From positions 1-29,344 of IMG/VR virus record IMGVR_UViG_3300033996_002166: a stretch of 29,344 nucleotides of DNA; one strand, 5' to 3'. The position numbers and the translations under genes are program-made. The first letter of the stretch is position 1. Every line of letters begins with the position of its first letter. The notes below the pieces were generated by a model. The model ran no database searches. It had not been told where the DNA came from and saw nothing but the letters and a program-made list of their open reading frames with translations. Shown piece after piece: positions 1 to 8,038 of the stretch. The stretch comes from a virus.

Positions 1-1697
1 CTGGTCTTCGGGACGTACTTCCAGGGAAACAGCTCCCGCAGGAACTCATCTGTAGAAACCTGCCCAAAATGCAGGTATCGAGGCCCCGGCTGCTCAACCC
101 GCAACATCGCCTTCAGCATGTTCACACTGGCGTCATATCCAGTGGTGTAAAGCAATCCGCCGCGCCGGGTGACTGATTGATTCTTGCGGTTGACCTCCGT
201 CGGCTTGCCCTTCTGGATGATTGGCAGCCCCTTGGTGCCCGATCCTTTCATGGCCACCCACCGATCAGGACGGGCCCGGCAGAAGTCCTCTACCTGCTTG
301 CTGCACAGGCCGCCATGGTCAACCCCTCCCAGGTTGGCCTTCATGGTTCCCCCGTCCTGACGGGCCCAAGCCTTGGTGCTGATCACGTCCAGCTGCTCCC
401 ATACATCCGGCTGCTGGGGGTCCCCCTCGATCTCGAAGTGGGCAATGTGCCACCCTTCCTCGCCGGTCCCCCAACCCCAGAGGGTGTAGACCAGCCGCTC
501 ACCCACGGTGCCACCGCCGCCCTGCACGTCCACACCATCGGTCAGCAGGAGCACCCCGGTCGGAATGTCCCACTCTTCGCCGTCCCATGGGTAGCCATTG
601 CCAAAGCCTACATTTTTTCGCCGCTCGGCTAGGCCATCGCCGGTGAGTTTGCTGGTGATCTCATCGGCCCACGGCACCCCTAAATCTGTATTATGAAACG
701 TTTGCATAGGCGCGACGTTCCCCATTTTCATTTGCTCCAGCGCCACCCGATGCCGGGCCACCAGCTCGGGCCACATGGCCGCCCGGTGGTAGCTCATGCC
801 AGGACCTACCTGCTGTGATCGCCAGATCGGCACACCGTTGCGCAAGACCTGCTTGCTGCGATCCAGGCCCAGCGGGCAGGCCCAGCCAGCAGCCTTGTCC
901 ATTGAATACAGGTTGCTGTAGTCAATTGGGGTTTCGCAATGCTCGCAACGAATCCGCCCCTCATCAGGGCCCTCCTTTATGAAATTCTCCCAGCGCAGTT
1001 GCTGATAGTGATTACAGTGCGGGCATGGATAATATCTATATTGTTGATCACCTTTCTTAAAGGCTTGCTCCATGTAATCGTTAGGATATATCGGCGTGCC
1101 ACCAATCGTAAAAAACGGGTTCCAGATGTTACCGGCTCGCTGGAACAGGTTTCCAATGGTGTCACCTTCGGGGCTGTCGTAGGTGGCCGGCTCTTCAAAC
1201 AGGATTGGGCTTCGCTCCACCCGACGACCAGACCGGGGCGTTGCGGCGCTTACTAAGTGAATCAACGCACCATTAACAAGCTGCTTAAAATCGTAGCTAT
1301 TTTTTAACGCTCCTTTTGTTTTTTTGTTGTTTAATTGTCCTTTTAATCTTGGGATTCCATGATTGTCGTCAAACATTGAATCTATATCTTCGGTGCTGTA
1401 TTTCTGTACTTCAGAGTCTGTAGGCTGCACCAACATAATCTTAGATCGGCGCCAGTCGGAGAAAAACACAATCACCGCTTTTACATACTCCGACCAGCCA
1501 ACCCGCGACGGCTTCTGGCAAACCATGCATTCAACCTCTGGATCAGTTGGCGCCAGGAACCAATCCTCTTGATATGGCCTGGTTCTCCACTTCTGCCGGC
1601 CATCAGTTGCGCTTGTAACATAATAATGAGTGTTGCTATATTCCAGCATCGTCATAAACGGTTTAGGCTTTACCATAGCGGCAAGCCGTTTGGCCAT
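1..1697 (-). CDS. Phage terminase large subunit, GpA type (partial, C-terminus off the left edge)
   Basis: This is the ATPase/nuclease that packages DNA into the prohead. I translated the minus strand from the ATG at 1697 and found an open frame to the window edge, about 565 codons. It shows a GpA-type Walker A variant (KPSRVGWSEY, near residue 65), the P-T-D segment after it (VQPTDSEV), a stretch resembling the lambda D-E-x-D region (LFEEPATYDSPEGDTIGN), a zinc-finger pair (CPHC...CEHC) and the start of the nuclease domain (LLTDGVDVQGG). An alternative GTG start at 1721 would give the 4-bp GTGA overlap with the upstream small subunit that is common in this genome, so the start is uncertain. 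The 5' part is AT-richer than its neighbours. GpA-type terminases normally cut at cos sites. Confidence 0.9.
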   Translation of the reverse strand, partial: MAKRLAAMVKPKPFMTMLEYSNTHYYVTSATDGRQKWRTRPYQEDWFLAPTDPEVECMVCQKPSRVGWSEYVKAVIVFFSDWRRSKIMLVQPTDSEVQKYSTEDIDSMFDDNHGIPRLKGQLNNKKTKGALKNSYDFKQLVNGALIHLVSAATPRSGRRVERSPILFEEPATYDSPEGDTIGNLFQRAGNIWNPFFTIGGTPIYPNDYMEQAFKKGDQQYRYYPCPHCNHYQQLRWENFIKEGPDEGRIRCEHCETPIDYSNLYSMDKAAGWACPLGLDRSKQVLRNGVPIWRSQQVGPGMSYHRAAMWPELVARHRVALEQMKMGNVAPMQTFHNTDLGVPWADEITSKLTGDGLAERRKNVGFGNGYPWDGEEWDIPTGVLLLTDGVDVQGGGGTVGERLVYTLWGWGTGEEGWHIAHFEIEGDPQQPDVWEQLDVISTKAWARQDGGTMKANLGGVDHGGLCSKQVEDFCRARPDRWVAMKGSGTKGLPIIQKGKPTEVNRKNQSVTRRGGLLYTTGYDASVNMLKAMLRVEQPGPRYLHFGQVSTDEFLRELFPWKYVPKT

Positions 1698-1717
1698 CTT
1701 TCGGATATTGCGATCAA

Positions 1718-2377
1718 TCACTCTGGTAGCTCTTCAAACTCGTTGGAAGATACAGACTCAAAAATCTCGGATATGATTCTTTCGATTTCGCTTAGTTCGT
1801 GGTGGGTAAGGTGGGGAATCATCGCCTTAATTCGCTTATGGGCTGAGCTTGCTAGCGTGGTTAATTGGAGCAGAACGGCGTTATAGGCTATTTCCATATC
1901 TTCAATATAGGCTAGTTCTTTTGCTTTTTCCATTCGCTCCATTCGAGCAATCAAACGCTTTTCGCGTTCGTGCAACGCTCGCTCCTTGTTGAAATCCGCT
2001 TCTTCTGTGTCTGGATCGTCGTCCAGTCCGTCGATGGGATCGGGAGCACCTGGCGACGTTTTCGCGTTTGCCTTAGGCGACGGCCTGGGCTTTGCCGGCT
2101 GCTGATCTTGTTTGGCCGTGGGCGCCTGACCTTCCGGCGTGGCAGCTTTCGGGCTGAGCTTTTGGCCTTGGTTGGCATTGGTCCCACGCGGCGCCGGGTC
2201 GGTGGCCTGGGCCCACTGCTCATCAGCAAGAGCCGGGTCAATCTCCCAGCCTTTTCCTTGACGCTCAACCGCTGGGGGCTGCAGCCGACCCGCCTTAATC
2301 GCCCTGAGCACCGAGACATGGGTGGCCCCCCGGAGACCCAGGGCCTGGCGGTGATCGGCGTACTGCTGTAGGTTCAC
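1718..2377 (-). CDS. Probable terminase small subunit (Nu1-like)
   Basis: 219 residues, just upstream of the large terminase, which is the usual position of the small subunit that recognises the packaging site. Residues 1-55 look like a winged-helix DNA-binding domain (MNLQQYADHRQALGLRG, then a helix and a short basic wing). Residues 60-130 are a low-complexity Pro/Ala/Lys linker. The C-terminal 90 residues are strongly helical and charged (ERLIARMERMEKAKELAYIEDM...), as expected for an oligomerisation or large-subunit contact region. The start is GTG at 2377. Seven codons upstream begins a mini-ORF (MLVTQAG) whose TGA overlaps this GTG, which may couple translation. The assignment is from position and architecture, not from a family motif. 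Confidence 0.7.
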   Translation of the reverse strand: MNLQQYADHRQALGLRGATHVSVLRAIKAGRLQPPAVERQGKGWEIDPALADEQWAQATDPAPRGTNANQGQKLSPKAATPEGQAPTAKQDQQPAKPRPSPKANAKTSPGAPDPIDGLDDDPDTEEADFNKERALHEREKRLIARMERMEKAKELAYIEDMEIAYNAVLLQLTTLASSAHKRIKAMIPHLTHHELSEIERIISEIFESVSSNEFEELPE

Positions 2378-2419
2378 CCTGCTTGCGTCACCAGCATTGA
2401 ATTTGTACCCATTGCCATA

Positions 2420-2451
2420 TTGTAACCAGCTGCGTACAAAATAGGTTACAA
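2420..2451. promoter_or_regulatory. Inverted repeat TTGTAACC-N16-GGTTACAA
   Basis: The two 8-base arms are perfect reverse complements, and their centres lie 24 bp apart, a little over two helical turns. It sits about 45 bases upstream of the small-terminase start. It could be an operator, a terminase binding site, or both. Confidence 0.5.
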
Positions 2452-2645
2452 CCTTGTGATAGCAATCGATTGCACCAATTGCAGGTTGTCTATGGCAGAG
2501 GCTGTACCTTTATTGAGAAGCGTTATCAACAGAAAAACCGTGGTCCGAATAACCCTCAAAATCCCAAGCCCCGGAAGGACCCAACGCAGACCCCAGTCAT
2601 GCCAAGGGTTTGCCTGCCGCGCCGAACCAGAAAATTTTTTAGGTC

Positions 2646-2670
2646 AACGCTTTGCGGCGCTTGACGCCTC
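2646..2670 (-). terminator. Weak hairpin downstream of the gpZ-like gene
   Basis: On the minus strand, GTCAA-g-CGC and GCG-TTGAC can pair around a short loop with one bulged base. It is followed by an A6T4 stretch rather than a clean U-run, so it is at best a weak intrinsic terminator after the gene ending at 2705. Confidence 0.25.
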
Positions 2671-2704
2671 TGAAACGTGTTCACCGTGATACAAAGCGGC
2701 TCGA

Positions 2705-3559
2705 TCATCGAATGCGTGGGTTCCGTTGGGCATAGGCCAGCGCCTCAGTGAAGTGCCGAGCGATCTCGGCTTTGAACTGCTGTTCTGCGATCGATCGCAC
2801 AGGAAATTGCACCTTGTACCTGGGCTGATCAACCAACCAGAACGCGGCACGCCGCCCGCGTTTGTAGCCAACGGTCTGGGGTCGGCCACGCTTGCCCGAT
2901 CCAAACCCGGTGCCACCTTTGGGTCCCCTACCAGTGCGTTGCATGATCGCGCCGCCCTTGCGCCGATCTAGGTAGAGATCAACATCGCGCCGCTTTGCTG
3001 CAGTGCGGCCTCGTGAACCAGGGCCTGCGGGTGCGTTGCTGGTTACGCCAATGTCTCGATTGGCCCCAAGCCTAGAGAGCAATTGCTGATATTTGCCGCC
3101 AGTAATATTTCCCGCTGAATTGGTCTTGCCAATTCCATAACCACCAGGTGTCAGGAATTTGTTGTAATACTCAGGGAACTTACGTCGAATAGCCAGCTCA
3201 GACGATTTGGCCGATCGCGTGCCGCCACGGGCCAGAACATCCATGTAGCGGCCAGAAGGCACCCCCATAGATGAATCACGCCCTGTTGGCGAGAATGACC
3301 CATCGCCATAGTTAAAGCCAACCACGGCGGTAGGGTTGGCTCTGGTGGAGTAGCGCACCAACAGACCGCGCTTGGTCCAATTGGTTGGCTGGTGAACCGC
3401 GCCACTGTTAAGGCGGCTTTTCAGGTTGGCATGAATCGATTTGGCGGTTGCGCTGATTGCCCGTGAGGCAACAAACGGCATCTGGCCTGTGATTGTTGCA
3501 AGCCATACATCAGCTTTGCGCAAATCAGAAGTATCGATGCTAATGTTGATATTTGCCAT
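2705..3559 (-). CDS. Putative virion/tail protein, minor tail protein Z-like
   Basis: 284 residues, very basic. Residues 1-45 (MANINISIDTSDLRKADVW... then FVASRAISATAKSIHANLKS) resemble the start of lambda gpZ/HK97 gp10-type neck or tail-completion proteins, which begin with a short strand and a helix rich in Ala and Ser. The C-terminal part (FWLVDQPRYKVQFPVRSIAEQQFKAEI) resembles the gpZ pattern of a hydrophobic strand followed by an amphipathic helix. The middle is Gly/Arg-rich. It has a good ribosome site (GGAGGA just before TAG-ATG) and starts right after the stop of the resolvase-like gene. Finding it upstream of the terminase, away from the tail genes, is unusual. The family call is tentative. 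Confidence 0.4.
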   Translation of the reverse strand: MANINISIDTSDLRKADVWLATITGQMPFVASRAISATAKSIHANLKSRLNSGAVHQPTNWTKRGLLVRYSTRANPTAVVGFNYGDGSFSPTGRDSSMGVPSGRYMDVLARGGTRSAKSSELAIRRKFPEYYNKFLTPGGYGIGKTNSAGNITGGKYQQLLSRLGANRDIGVTSNAPAGPGSRGRTAAKRRDVDLYLDRRKGGAIMQRTGRGPKGGTGFGSGKRGRPQTVGYKRGRRAAFWLVDQPRYKVQFPVRSIAEQQFKAEIARHFTEALAYAQRNPRIR

Positions 3560-3904
3560 CTATCCTCCCGTAAGCCCCATGGCCTGCAAGTAGCGCGCCC
3601 ACTGCTCCAGGGTGAGCACCACGCGCCAAGTACCGCCTCTGAATCGAATAATGCTGGCAGCGTGTTCCTCTTGGGCGTTGATGCGCTGCTGTTCTGCTGC
3701 GGTGGGCTTGGCCCTGGCTGCGGCAGCGGTGTCTTCCCAGTTGGCGATTTGGACGACATGTGCCGGAACCCCGTCAAGGTCCCCCGTGTCGTCTTGCCTG
3801 CCTGCCCCTAGTTTGCGTCGAATGGGCAAGCCAAGGGCTTCGGTAAGGATTGCAGCGGCTTCCAGCTCGCCTCGATCCCCTTTGCGTTTTGGTCGGTTTG
3901 CCAT
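3560..3904 (-). CDS. Resolvase-like PDDEXK-fold protein
   Basis: 114 residues. The pattern KGDRGELEAA (4-13), RRKLGAGRQDDTGDLDG (30-46), then a VVQIANW strand, matches small phage Holliday-junction-resolvase-like nucleases of the PDDEXK fold: a Glu in the first helix, an Asp in GDLDG, then normally E-x-K or Q-x-K on the following strand. Here that strand reads Q-I-A, so the usual Lys is absent. The C-terminal helix-strand-helix (RVVLTLEQWARYL) also fits the fold. It may be inactive as a nuclease, or the Lys may come from elsewhere. It lies between the NUMOD1 protein and the gpZ-like gene, with the stop directly before the next ATG. Confidence 0.55.
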   Translation of the reverse strand: MANRPKRKGDRGELEAAAILTEALGLPIRRKLGAGRQDDTGDLDGVPAHVVQIANWEDTAAAARAKPTAAEQQRINAQEEHAASIIRFRGGTWRVVLTLEQWARYLQAMGLTGG

Positions 3905-3913
3905 GCCCCAACC

Positions 3914-4549
3914 CTACCTCAAATCCCGGTTTGGTGGTTCAACTACGCGCCGGTAGTGAAAACCATTGGCAGCCCAGCCTTTAGCAATTGATGCAGAAAT
4001 ACCTGACTTACTAACGTATGCTGCCAGGGCTGCTTTTTTTATTGATTTATAGCGTTGGCCTGTTTCAATGCATTCAACTTCAACAGTTTGCTTTAATCGT
4101 GGTAAGCCCATGGCAACAATTCTGGAAGCGCGTACTTCAGAATCAAACAATTGCGTTAGCTCTGAATGACCAATACCGCCAAACTGTTGAGGATGCTTTA
4201 TAGCAAAAGCCCAAAGCTCGTCACGCGACACAAAGCGATGACCCTTACTAGGCTTATATGACTGAACGTATTTAAGTTGTTTTGAATCTAACCAATACTT
4301 AATACGGTCAAAGCTATGTCCTGTAAGTTTCTTGATTGCACCGGTTGAAATATATTCACCCTCTGATCTGGTCGATAGCCCCATGGACCAGGCCTTGCAG
4401 CGGAGGGAATTCCAGGACCTGAGGGGCCTGAGGCGGTTGAATTCGGCAACCAGCAACCGCATGGGCAGCTCACCTGCCAGCTCGACAAGCAGGCGGAGGT
4501 CTTCGGGGGTGTATGGCCTTGGTTGGCGCTTGGGTGCTGGCTGGGTCAT
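3914..4549 (-). CDS. DNA-binding protein with C-terminal NUMOD1-like domain
   Basis: 211 residues. Residues 10-50 (YTPEDLRLLVELAGELPMRLLVAEFNRLRP) look like a SANT/HTH-type helical unit. Residues 65-115 (STGAIKKLTGHSFDRIKYWLDSKQLKYV..., then KGHRFVSRDELWAFA) look like a MerR/excisionase-type winged helix. Residues 155-205 (VECIETGQRYKSIKKAA, then helix and GFHYR) match NUMOD1, a DNA-binding module usually attached to homing endonucleases. No GIY-YIG or HNH motif is present, so it is probably a regulator rather than a nuclease. It is the first gene downstream of the hexamer cluster at 4655-4833, which makes it a candidate to bind there. Confidence 0.65.
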   Translation of the reverse strand: MTQPAPKRQPRPYTPEDLRLLVELAGELPMRLLVAEFNRLRPLRSWNSLRCKAWSMGLSTRSEGEYISTGAIKKLTGHSFDRIKYWLDSKQLKYVQSYKPSKGHRFVSRDELWAFAIKHPQQFGGIGHSELTQLFDSEVRASRIVAMGLPRLKQTVEVECIETGQRYKSIKKAALAAYVSKSGISASIAKGWAANGFHYRRVVEPPNRDLR

Positions 4550-4850
4550 GGCTGCTGATGGGGATGTGGGGGAGATGGTTGGGTGTGAAATTCTGGGCCG
4601 CCAATGGCACCAGCAGACTGCTGATCCCTATTTATGGCAGTCCATCCCTTGTGAGTGAACAACCGAAAACGCAGACCATGACTGGTCGCTTCCTTGTTCA
4701 CATGAAGTTCACACGGCCTCTCGATGTGAATTCCCTAGGCCGCTTTTGAAATTGTCCTAGCAAGTTCACACGTGAACTTCAAGTGAACAACTCAAAACCC
4801 TGTCTCTGTCTGTCTTTTTAAAAGTTCATTCACACCGATAAGGGAGCCAT
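4550..4850. other. 301-bp intergenic region with GTTCAC/GTGAAC cluster
   Basis: I see no gene here on either strand. The region separates the primase-helicase from the NUMOD1 protein. Its right-hand two thirds are packed with copies of one hexamer in both orientations, listed in the next entry, and it ends in a pyrimidine-rich stretch (CTGTCTCTGTCTGTC at about 4800-4814). It is a good candidate for a replication origin or multi-site operator. Confidence 0.55.
4655..4833. repeat. Cluster of GTTCAC / GTGAAC hexamers
   Basis: Exact copies lie at 4655 (GTGAAC), 4696 and 4707 (GTTCAC, 11 bp apart), 4764 (GTTCAC), and 4772 and 4783 (GTGAAC, 11 bp apart). Near copies lie at 4726 (GTGAAT) and 4824-4833 (GTTCATTCAC). 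The 4764/4772 pair forms an 18-bp near-palindrome, AAGTTCACACGTGAACTT. The 11-bp spacing puts sites on the same face of the helix. Single further copies occur at 7284 (upstream of the RHH gene) and at 2372 (where GTGAAC is the start of the small terminase gene). Confidence 0.75.
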
Positions 4851-7058
4851 TTAAGGAGGATCGGAATTTGAGGAGAGAAGTTCGGCGAGCCTTGGGGCCA
4901 GTCGGTAATGACCTCTCAAGCTGGGAACCCTGATCACTTCAGGCCATTTGCCGCCGCTGACCCTGGTCAGGCCATTGCGGATCGTGCCCTGGCTGTACCT
5001 GAAGCGGCTCTGAAGCTCCTCGACGATCGCTCTGCTGCTCAGAGACGCCCTGCCGTTGTTCATGGCTTCAGTGAGCACCTCGACGATTGCAGCGCGGCAA
5101 TCCCTGATGACCTCAACGGTGTGGCAAACCGCGAGGCAGCCTGTTTCTTCGTCAATCCGGTACATAAACTCCCGCGCAGTCCCCTGGCGGCACTTGCGAA
5201 CTTTCCAACTGCGGAGCCTTGTGTTGAACCTGACGGCCTTGCCTTTCGGTCCGCCTTCCCCGTTTTCGTCCATCCCCTCGGGGACCATTTCGATCGAATG
5301 GACCACAGACGGGACCTCCTTCCAGGCCTTGGCCCCTGCAGCCTCACCGCCTGCGGTCCCATCATGGTTAACCCAAACCACGGCGCAATGGCGACAAATG
5401 ACCTCCTTGAAAAACGTAAGGAGGGCAGTGATCTGGCCATTGTCGCAATAGTTTAGATCGGCTTTGGAAGTGACGGCCTTGCAGGAATCGATGAGCACCA
5501 GTGAAATTTGCTCCCGCCGGACAAATTCCAGAAGCCGCAGGCAACCCCTTAGGGACGCCTCCCAAGCGATTGCCGCCTGTTCTGTGTCATGGGCCCACAC
5601 ATGCAGCCTGGGGCCACCTGCAGCGTCACTGATGGCCGGATCGGCGTCGCGGCCCATCTCCTGAATTGATCGAATCAGAGGGGCAGTGCCGGAATCGGAT
5701 GCAATCAACAAGACGTTGCCTTGAGGGGCATGAGTGGCGCGATCCAAAAACCCGGCGCCATCGGTAACAGCAAACGCCATGGCAAGGGCTGCTGTGGTCT
5801 TGCCGGCACCTGCTGGGGCGTACAGAAGTGCCTGATCCTTGTCGGGGATGAAACCCTCTAGGAGCCAGTCAATGCCGGTAACACGCGACAGGTCGATCGA
5901 TCGGTAGTCGGGCTTCTGCTCCTGGCACTTGTTTTCCTGCTCCTGGCGGCTGAGAAGGCGAAAGAGTGCGGCGGTGATTCGCGCATCAGTTTGGCGAAAG
6001 CGGGCCATGATTTCAGCCCGTATTGCCATTTCTGCATCCTCATCACCAGCTCGAACGGCATCAAGGACCAGGGCCAAAAGCTCGCCAAAGGTCGGTGGTT
6101 TTTCCGCCTCCTGCTGCTCCTGCTCTTGCTGGCGCTCAACATCCACCAGCGTCCAGTAGGCCTCGGTGGCCGCTTCGATGATGTCGAGGATCGCGCTCTC
6201 GGGACCGTCTGGGGCATCGTCAATGGAGCCGCCGTCTGGGATGCCGGGCCATAGGTCGATCGCCGGGATCACCAGCATCGGCAGCCCTGCCTGCGCTGCG
6301 GCCTCGGCTGCGTTCTCGGCCCGCCGTCGCCCCTCCTGCTGGTGCACCGGCCGGTCGGGGCCATCATGGTCGGCTAAGTAAACCACTCCTGGGCAGCCAC
6401 CAGCCTTGAGCCCTTGGTAGCGGGGCACGATCTGCTCAATGGTGCGGGCGTGTCCTGGCTGGCTGATCGTGACCACCCCCTCGGACAAGGCGATCTCTGC
6501 GCATTTTTCGCCCTCGGTTTCCAGAATCCAGCCATGGGCGCCGATCGTGTCGGCCAGGTTGAAAACGGGCCAAGGGTCAGGGCCGGCCCCCTTTTCCCAC
6601 CTGCCGGCCACCAGATGGAATCCGTAGAAGGCCTTGTCGCCATCTGGCAGCGGCACCCTCTTGACCAGTTGGGTATCGCTGTAGCTGTAGGGGCTGCCGC
6701 CTGGCTGGCTGGGGGTCATCCTGGCCAGGGCCGGGGGCCGGTCAGGCAAAGGCGCCGGCTGTGTCCGGGCTGGCTCTGGTTGTCGCCGCTGAATTGATCG
6801 CCTGGGGAAACGCTGGGCCCCGTCGCGGGGTTTATCGAGGGTGAAGTGTCCCGCCCTGCCGTCCCTTGTGTTGGCGGTGAAGGCCCAGGTCTGATCATCC
6901 GCCCCGGTGACCACCTCACCGGGGCGGTGGTCTTTGGGGTGATGGCAGATCACCTCCAGTCCGTCGGATGACACACGGCAGTCGCCGTCCTTCGTTCGGC
7001 CGCAGACAGGGCAAGGGTTGCGCCTACTGCTGGGGATCAATTTTTGTTTCTCGCTCAT
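4851..7058 (-). CDS. Primase-helicase fusion protein
   Basis: 735 residues with the layout of a phage bifunctional replication protein. Residues 16-40 form a zinc-binding site (Cys16, Cys19, Cys27, Cys38, His39/40). Residues 140-260 are TOPRIM-like, with ILETEGEKCA (Glu181) and YLADHDG (Asp230, Asp232). Residues 395-580 are a RecA/RepA-type helicase core with Walker A APAGAGKTT (414-422), Walker B LVLID (520-524) and a VVWVNH sensor strand (560-565). The last 80 residues look like a winged helix (LSSRAIVEELQSRFRYSQGTIRNGLTRV) of the kind that contacts origin DNA. Its start overlaps the stop of the upstream RHH gene by ATGA, so the two are probably co-translated. It would unwind DNA and prime synthesis by a host polymerase, since no replicative polymerase is visible here. 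Confidence 0.88.
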   Translation of the reverse strand: MSEKQKLIPSSRRNPCPVCGRTKDGDCRVSSDGLEVICHHPKDHRPGEVVTGADDQTWAFTANTRDGRAGHFTLDKPRDGAQRFPRRSIQRRQPEPARTQPAPLPDRPPALARMTPSQPGGSPYSYSDTQLVKRVPLPDGDKAFYGFHLVAGRWEKGAGPDPWPVFNLADTIGAHGWILETEGEKCAEIALSEGVVTISQPGHARTIEQIVPRYQGLKAGGCPGVVYLADHDGPDRPVHQQEGRRRAENAAEAAAQAGLPMLVIPAIDLWPGIPDGGSIDDAPDGPESAILDIIEAATEAYWTLVDVERQQEQEQQEAEKPPTFGELLALVLDAVRAGDEDAEMAIRAEIMARFRQTDARITAALFRLLSRQEQENKCQEQKPDYRSIDLSRVTGIDWLLEGFIPDKDQALLYAPAGAGKTTAALAMAFAVTDGAGFLDRATHAPQGNVLLIASDSGTAPLIRSIQEMGRDADPAISDAAGGPRLHVWAHDTEQAAIAWEASLRGCLRLLEFVRREQISLVLIDSCKAVTSKADLNYCDNGQITALLTFFKEVICRHCAVVWVNHDGTAGGEAAGAKAWKEVPSVVHSIEMVPEGMDENGEGGPKGKAVRFNTRLRSWKVRKCRQGTAREFMYRIDEETGCLAVCHTVEVIRDCRAAIVEVLTEAMNNGRASLSSRAIVEELQSRFRYSQGTIRNGLTRVSGGKWPEVIRVPSLRGHYRLAPRLAELLSSNSDPP

Positions 7059-7243
7059 TCGGCCTCGCGCCGGGCTTTGGCGGTTTCCCGCGCCGTGGCT
7101 GCCAAACTGGCCCGCCTGGCTCGCTCAATGGCCATAACCACCAGGGCATTGACCGCTAGGCCCCTGCTATCGGCCTCAGCCCGCAGCCAGAGCATTTGTT
7201 GCTCAGTGGGCCTGATTGAGATCGGGTGTCGTTTCGACGGCAT
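7055..7243 (-). CDS. Small ribbon-helix-helix-type protein
   Basis: 62 residues. KRHPISIRPTEQQMLWLRAEADSRG followed by an Ala-rich helix is the strand-helix-helix pattern of MetJ/Arc-type regulators (ISIRPTEQQ is the DNA-contact strand). It is the first gene of the leftward replication/terminase operon and overlaps the primase-helicase start by 4 bp, so it may autoregulate the operon. A GTTCAC hexamer lies about 40 bases upstream of its ATG. Confidence 0.6.
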   Translation of the reverse strand: MPSKRHPISIRPTEQQMLWLRAEADSRGLAVNALVVMAIERARRASLAATARETAKARREAE

Positions 7244-7376
7244 CGGTAGGGGCAGGGGAATCTCAACCAGTGTAGCCGGAGAGGTTCACCCTATGCTATG
7301 GTCCACCCATGGCCGCCGCGCCATGACCTGGCCGCCAGCTACCAATTCCGAGGCTCCCGCCATGCCCTAGCCCTAA

Positions 7377-7392
7377 AGCCCCGCCTGGGGCT
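7377..7392. other. Hairpin AGCCCC-GCCT-GGGGCT in the divergent intergenic region
   Basis: A perfect 6-bp stem with a 4-base loop in the 184-bp gap between the divergent genes at 7243 and 7428. There is no U-run after it on either strand, so it looks like a leader structure or operator rather than a terminator. Promoters for both directions should lie in this gap, but I could not pick convincing -35/-10 pairs. Confidence 0.4.
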
Positions 7393-7427
7393 GGTTCAAC
7401 AGCTTTGACAATCATTTCCCCAATCCC

Positions 7428-7784
7428 ATGACTCCCAATCACGAAGAATTTCCGCCGCTGACGCACCAGGCCAAGTGCGTTTTGATGAATACCATGAATG
7501 GTATTGATGTTTCTAAGCCTTATTGGGATCACCGCTTTGCCGCTGCCGTGATCCGTGAGGCAATGGTGCAGTCTGGCACTTGGAATATCAACAGCGACTT
7601 CCCGAGAGTTATAGACGCTAAAAATCTTGACGCCATCGCCGACAACCTCCACGCCCTACCACCAGAGCCCCCCTTAAAAAAGCAGGCCCTAGACATTTGG
7701 GGTCAAGTCGAGGGGGAGGTCAGCGACCAAGAGGCCCAGATCATGCGCACTGCCTTGGCTTTGATCCCAGACCCCACCCCCTAG
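7428..7784 (+). CDS. Hypothetical protein, first gene of the rightward cluster
   Basis: 118 residues, not recognised. It is acidic, probably mostly helical and soluble, with no signal peptide or membrane segment. The coding character is good: the leader reads CCCCAATCCC just before ATG, the C-rich context seen at several other starts in this window, and there is no Shine-Dalgarno sequence. Confidence 0.6.
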   Translation: MTPNHEEFPPLTHQAKCVLMNTMNGIDVSKPYWDHRFAAAVIREAMVQSGTWNINSDFPRVIDAKNLDAIADNLHALPPEPPLKKQALDIWGQVEGEVSDQEAQIMRTALALIPDPTP

Positions 7785-8038
7785 CCCACGGGGCATGGCG
7801 GGCAGTTCATGGCTCCCGGATATGCGCTCCCTGGCAACGCTGTCTACTGCCCGGCCCTGGCGGTAGCAACCACGGCCTCTTGCCCCTGCTACGGCAGGCG
7901 TCATCAACGAGGGACCCGTCGAGGTTTACCGCTGGCGCCAACCGTCACTGGAGGTGGGCGGTAACAAGCGCAGACCAGTAAGTCCCCGGCTTTTTTACAC
8001 AATTTTTTCCCTGTTTTTTCTTATGGAAGAGGCGCCCA
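7785..8038 (+). other. Gap with an uncertain small ORF
   Basis: 254 bases without a convincing gene. A 51-codon ORF (ATG 7809, stop 7962-7964) starts MAPGYALPGNAVYC but turns basic and repetitive. Another frame reads GVINEGPVEVYRWRQPS further on, which looks more protein-like. The two would join with one frameshift, but the evidence is too thin to call a gene. Confidence 0.25.

Larger units (their letters stand above)
2378..2704. other. 327-bp gap upstream of the small terminase: candidate cos/promoter region
   Basis: I find no convincing gene on either strand. The gap contains a perfect 8-bp inverted repeat, TTGTAACC at 2420-2427 and GGTTACAA at 2444-2451, with 16 bases between. Read on the minus strand the same arm gives TACAAT, an acceptable -10 box for the terminase genes. 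Because GpA-type terminases cut at cos, and cos lies next to the small-subunit gene in lambda-like phages, this gap is the most likely place for cosN/cosB. That is inference. Confidence 0.4.

Noticed and set aside
177-632. 151-codon plus-strand ORF
   Set aside because: It lies opposite the continuous large-terminase frame and has no protein-like features.
1970-2371. 133-codon plus-strand ORF
   Set aside because: Antisense shadow of the small terminase gene; Arg/Leu-rich composition is that of a complementary frame.
4848-4860. Strong Shine-Dalgarno-like TAAGGAGGATC on the plus strand
   Set aside because: No start codon follows at a useful distance; it is the complement of the last codons of the primase-helicase.
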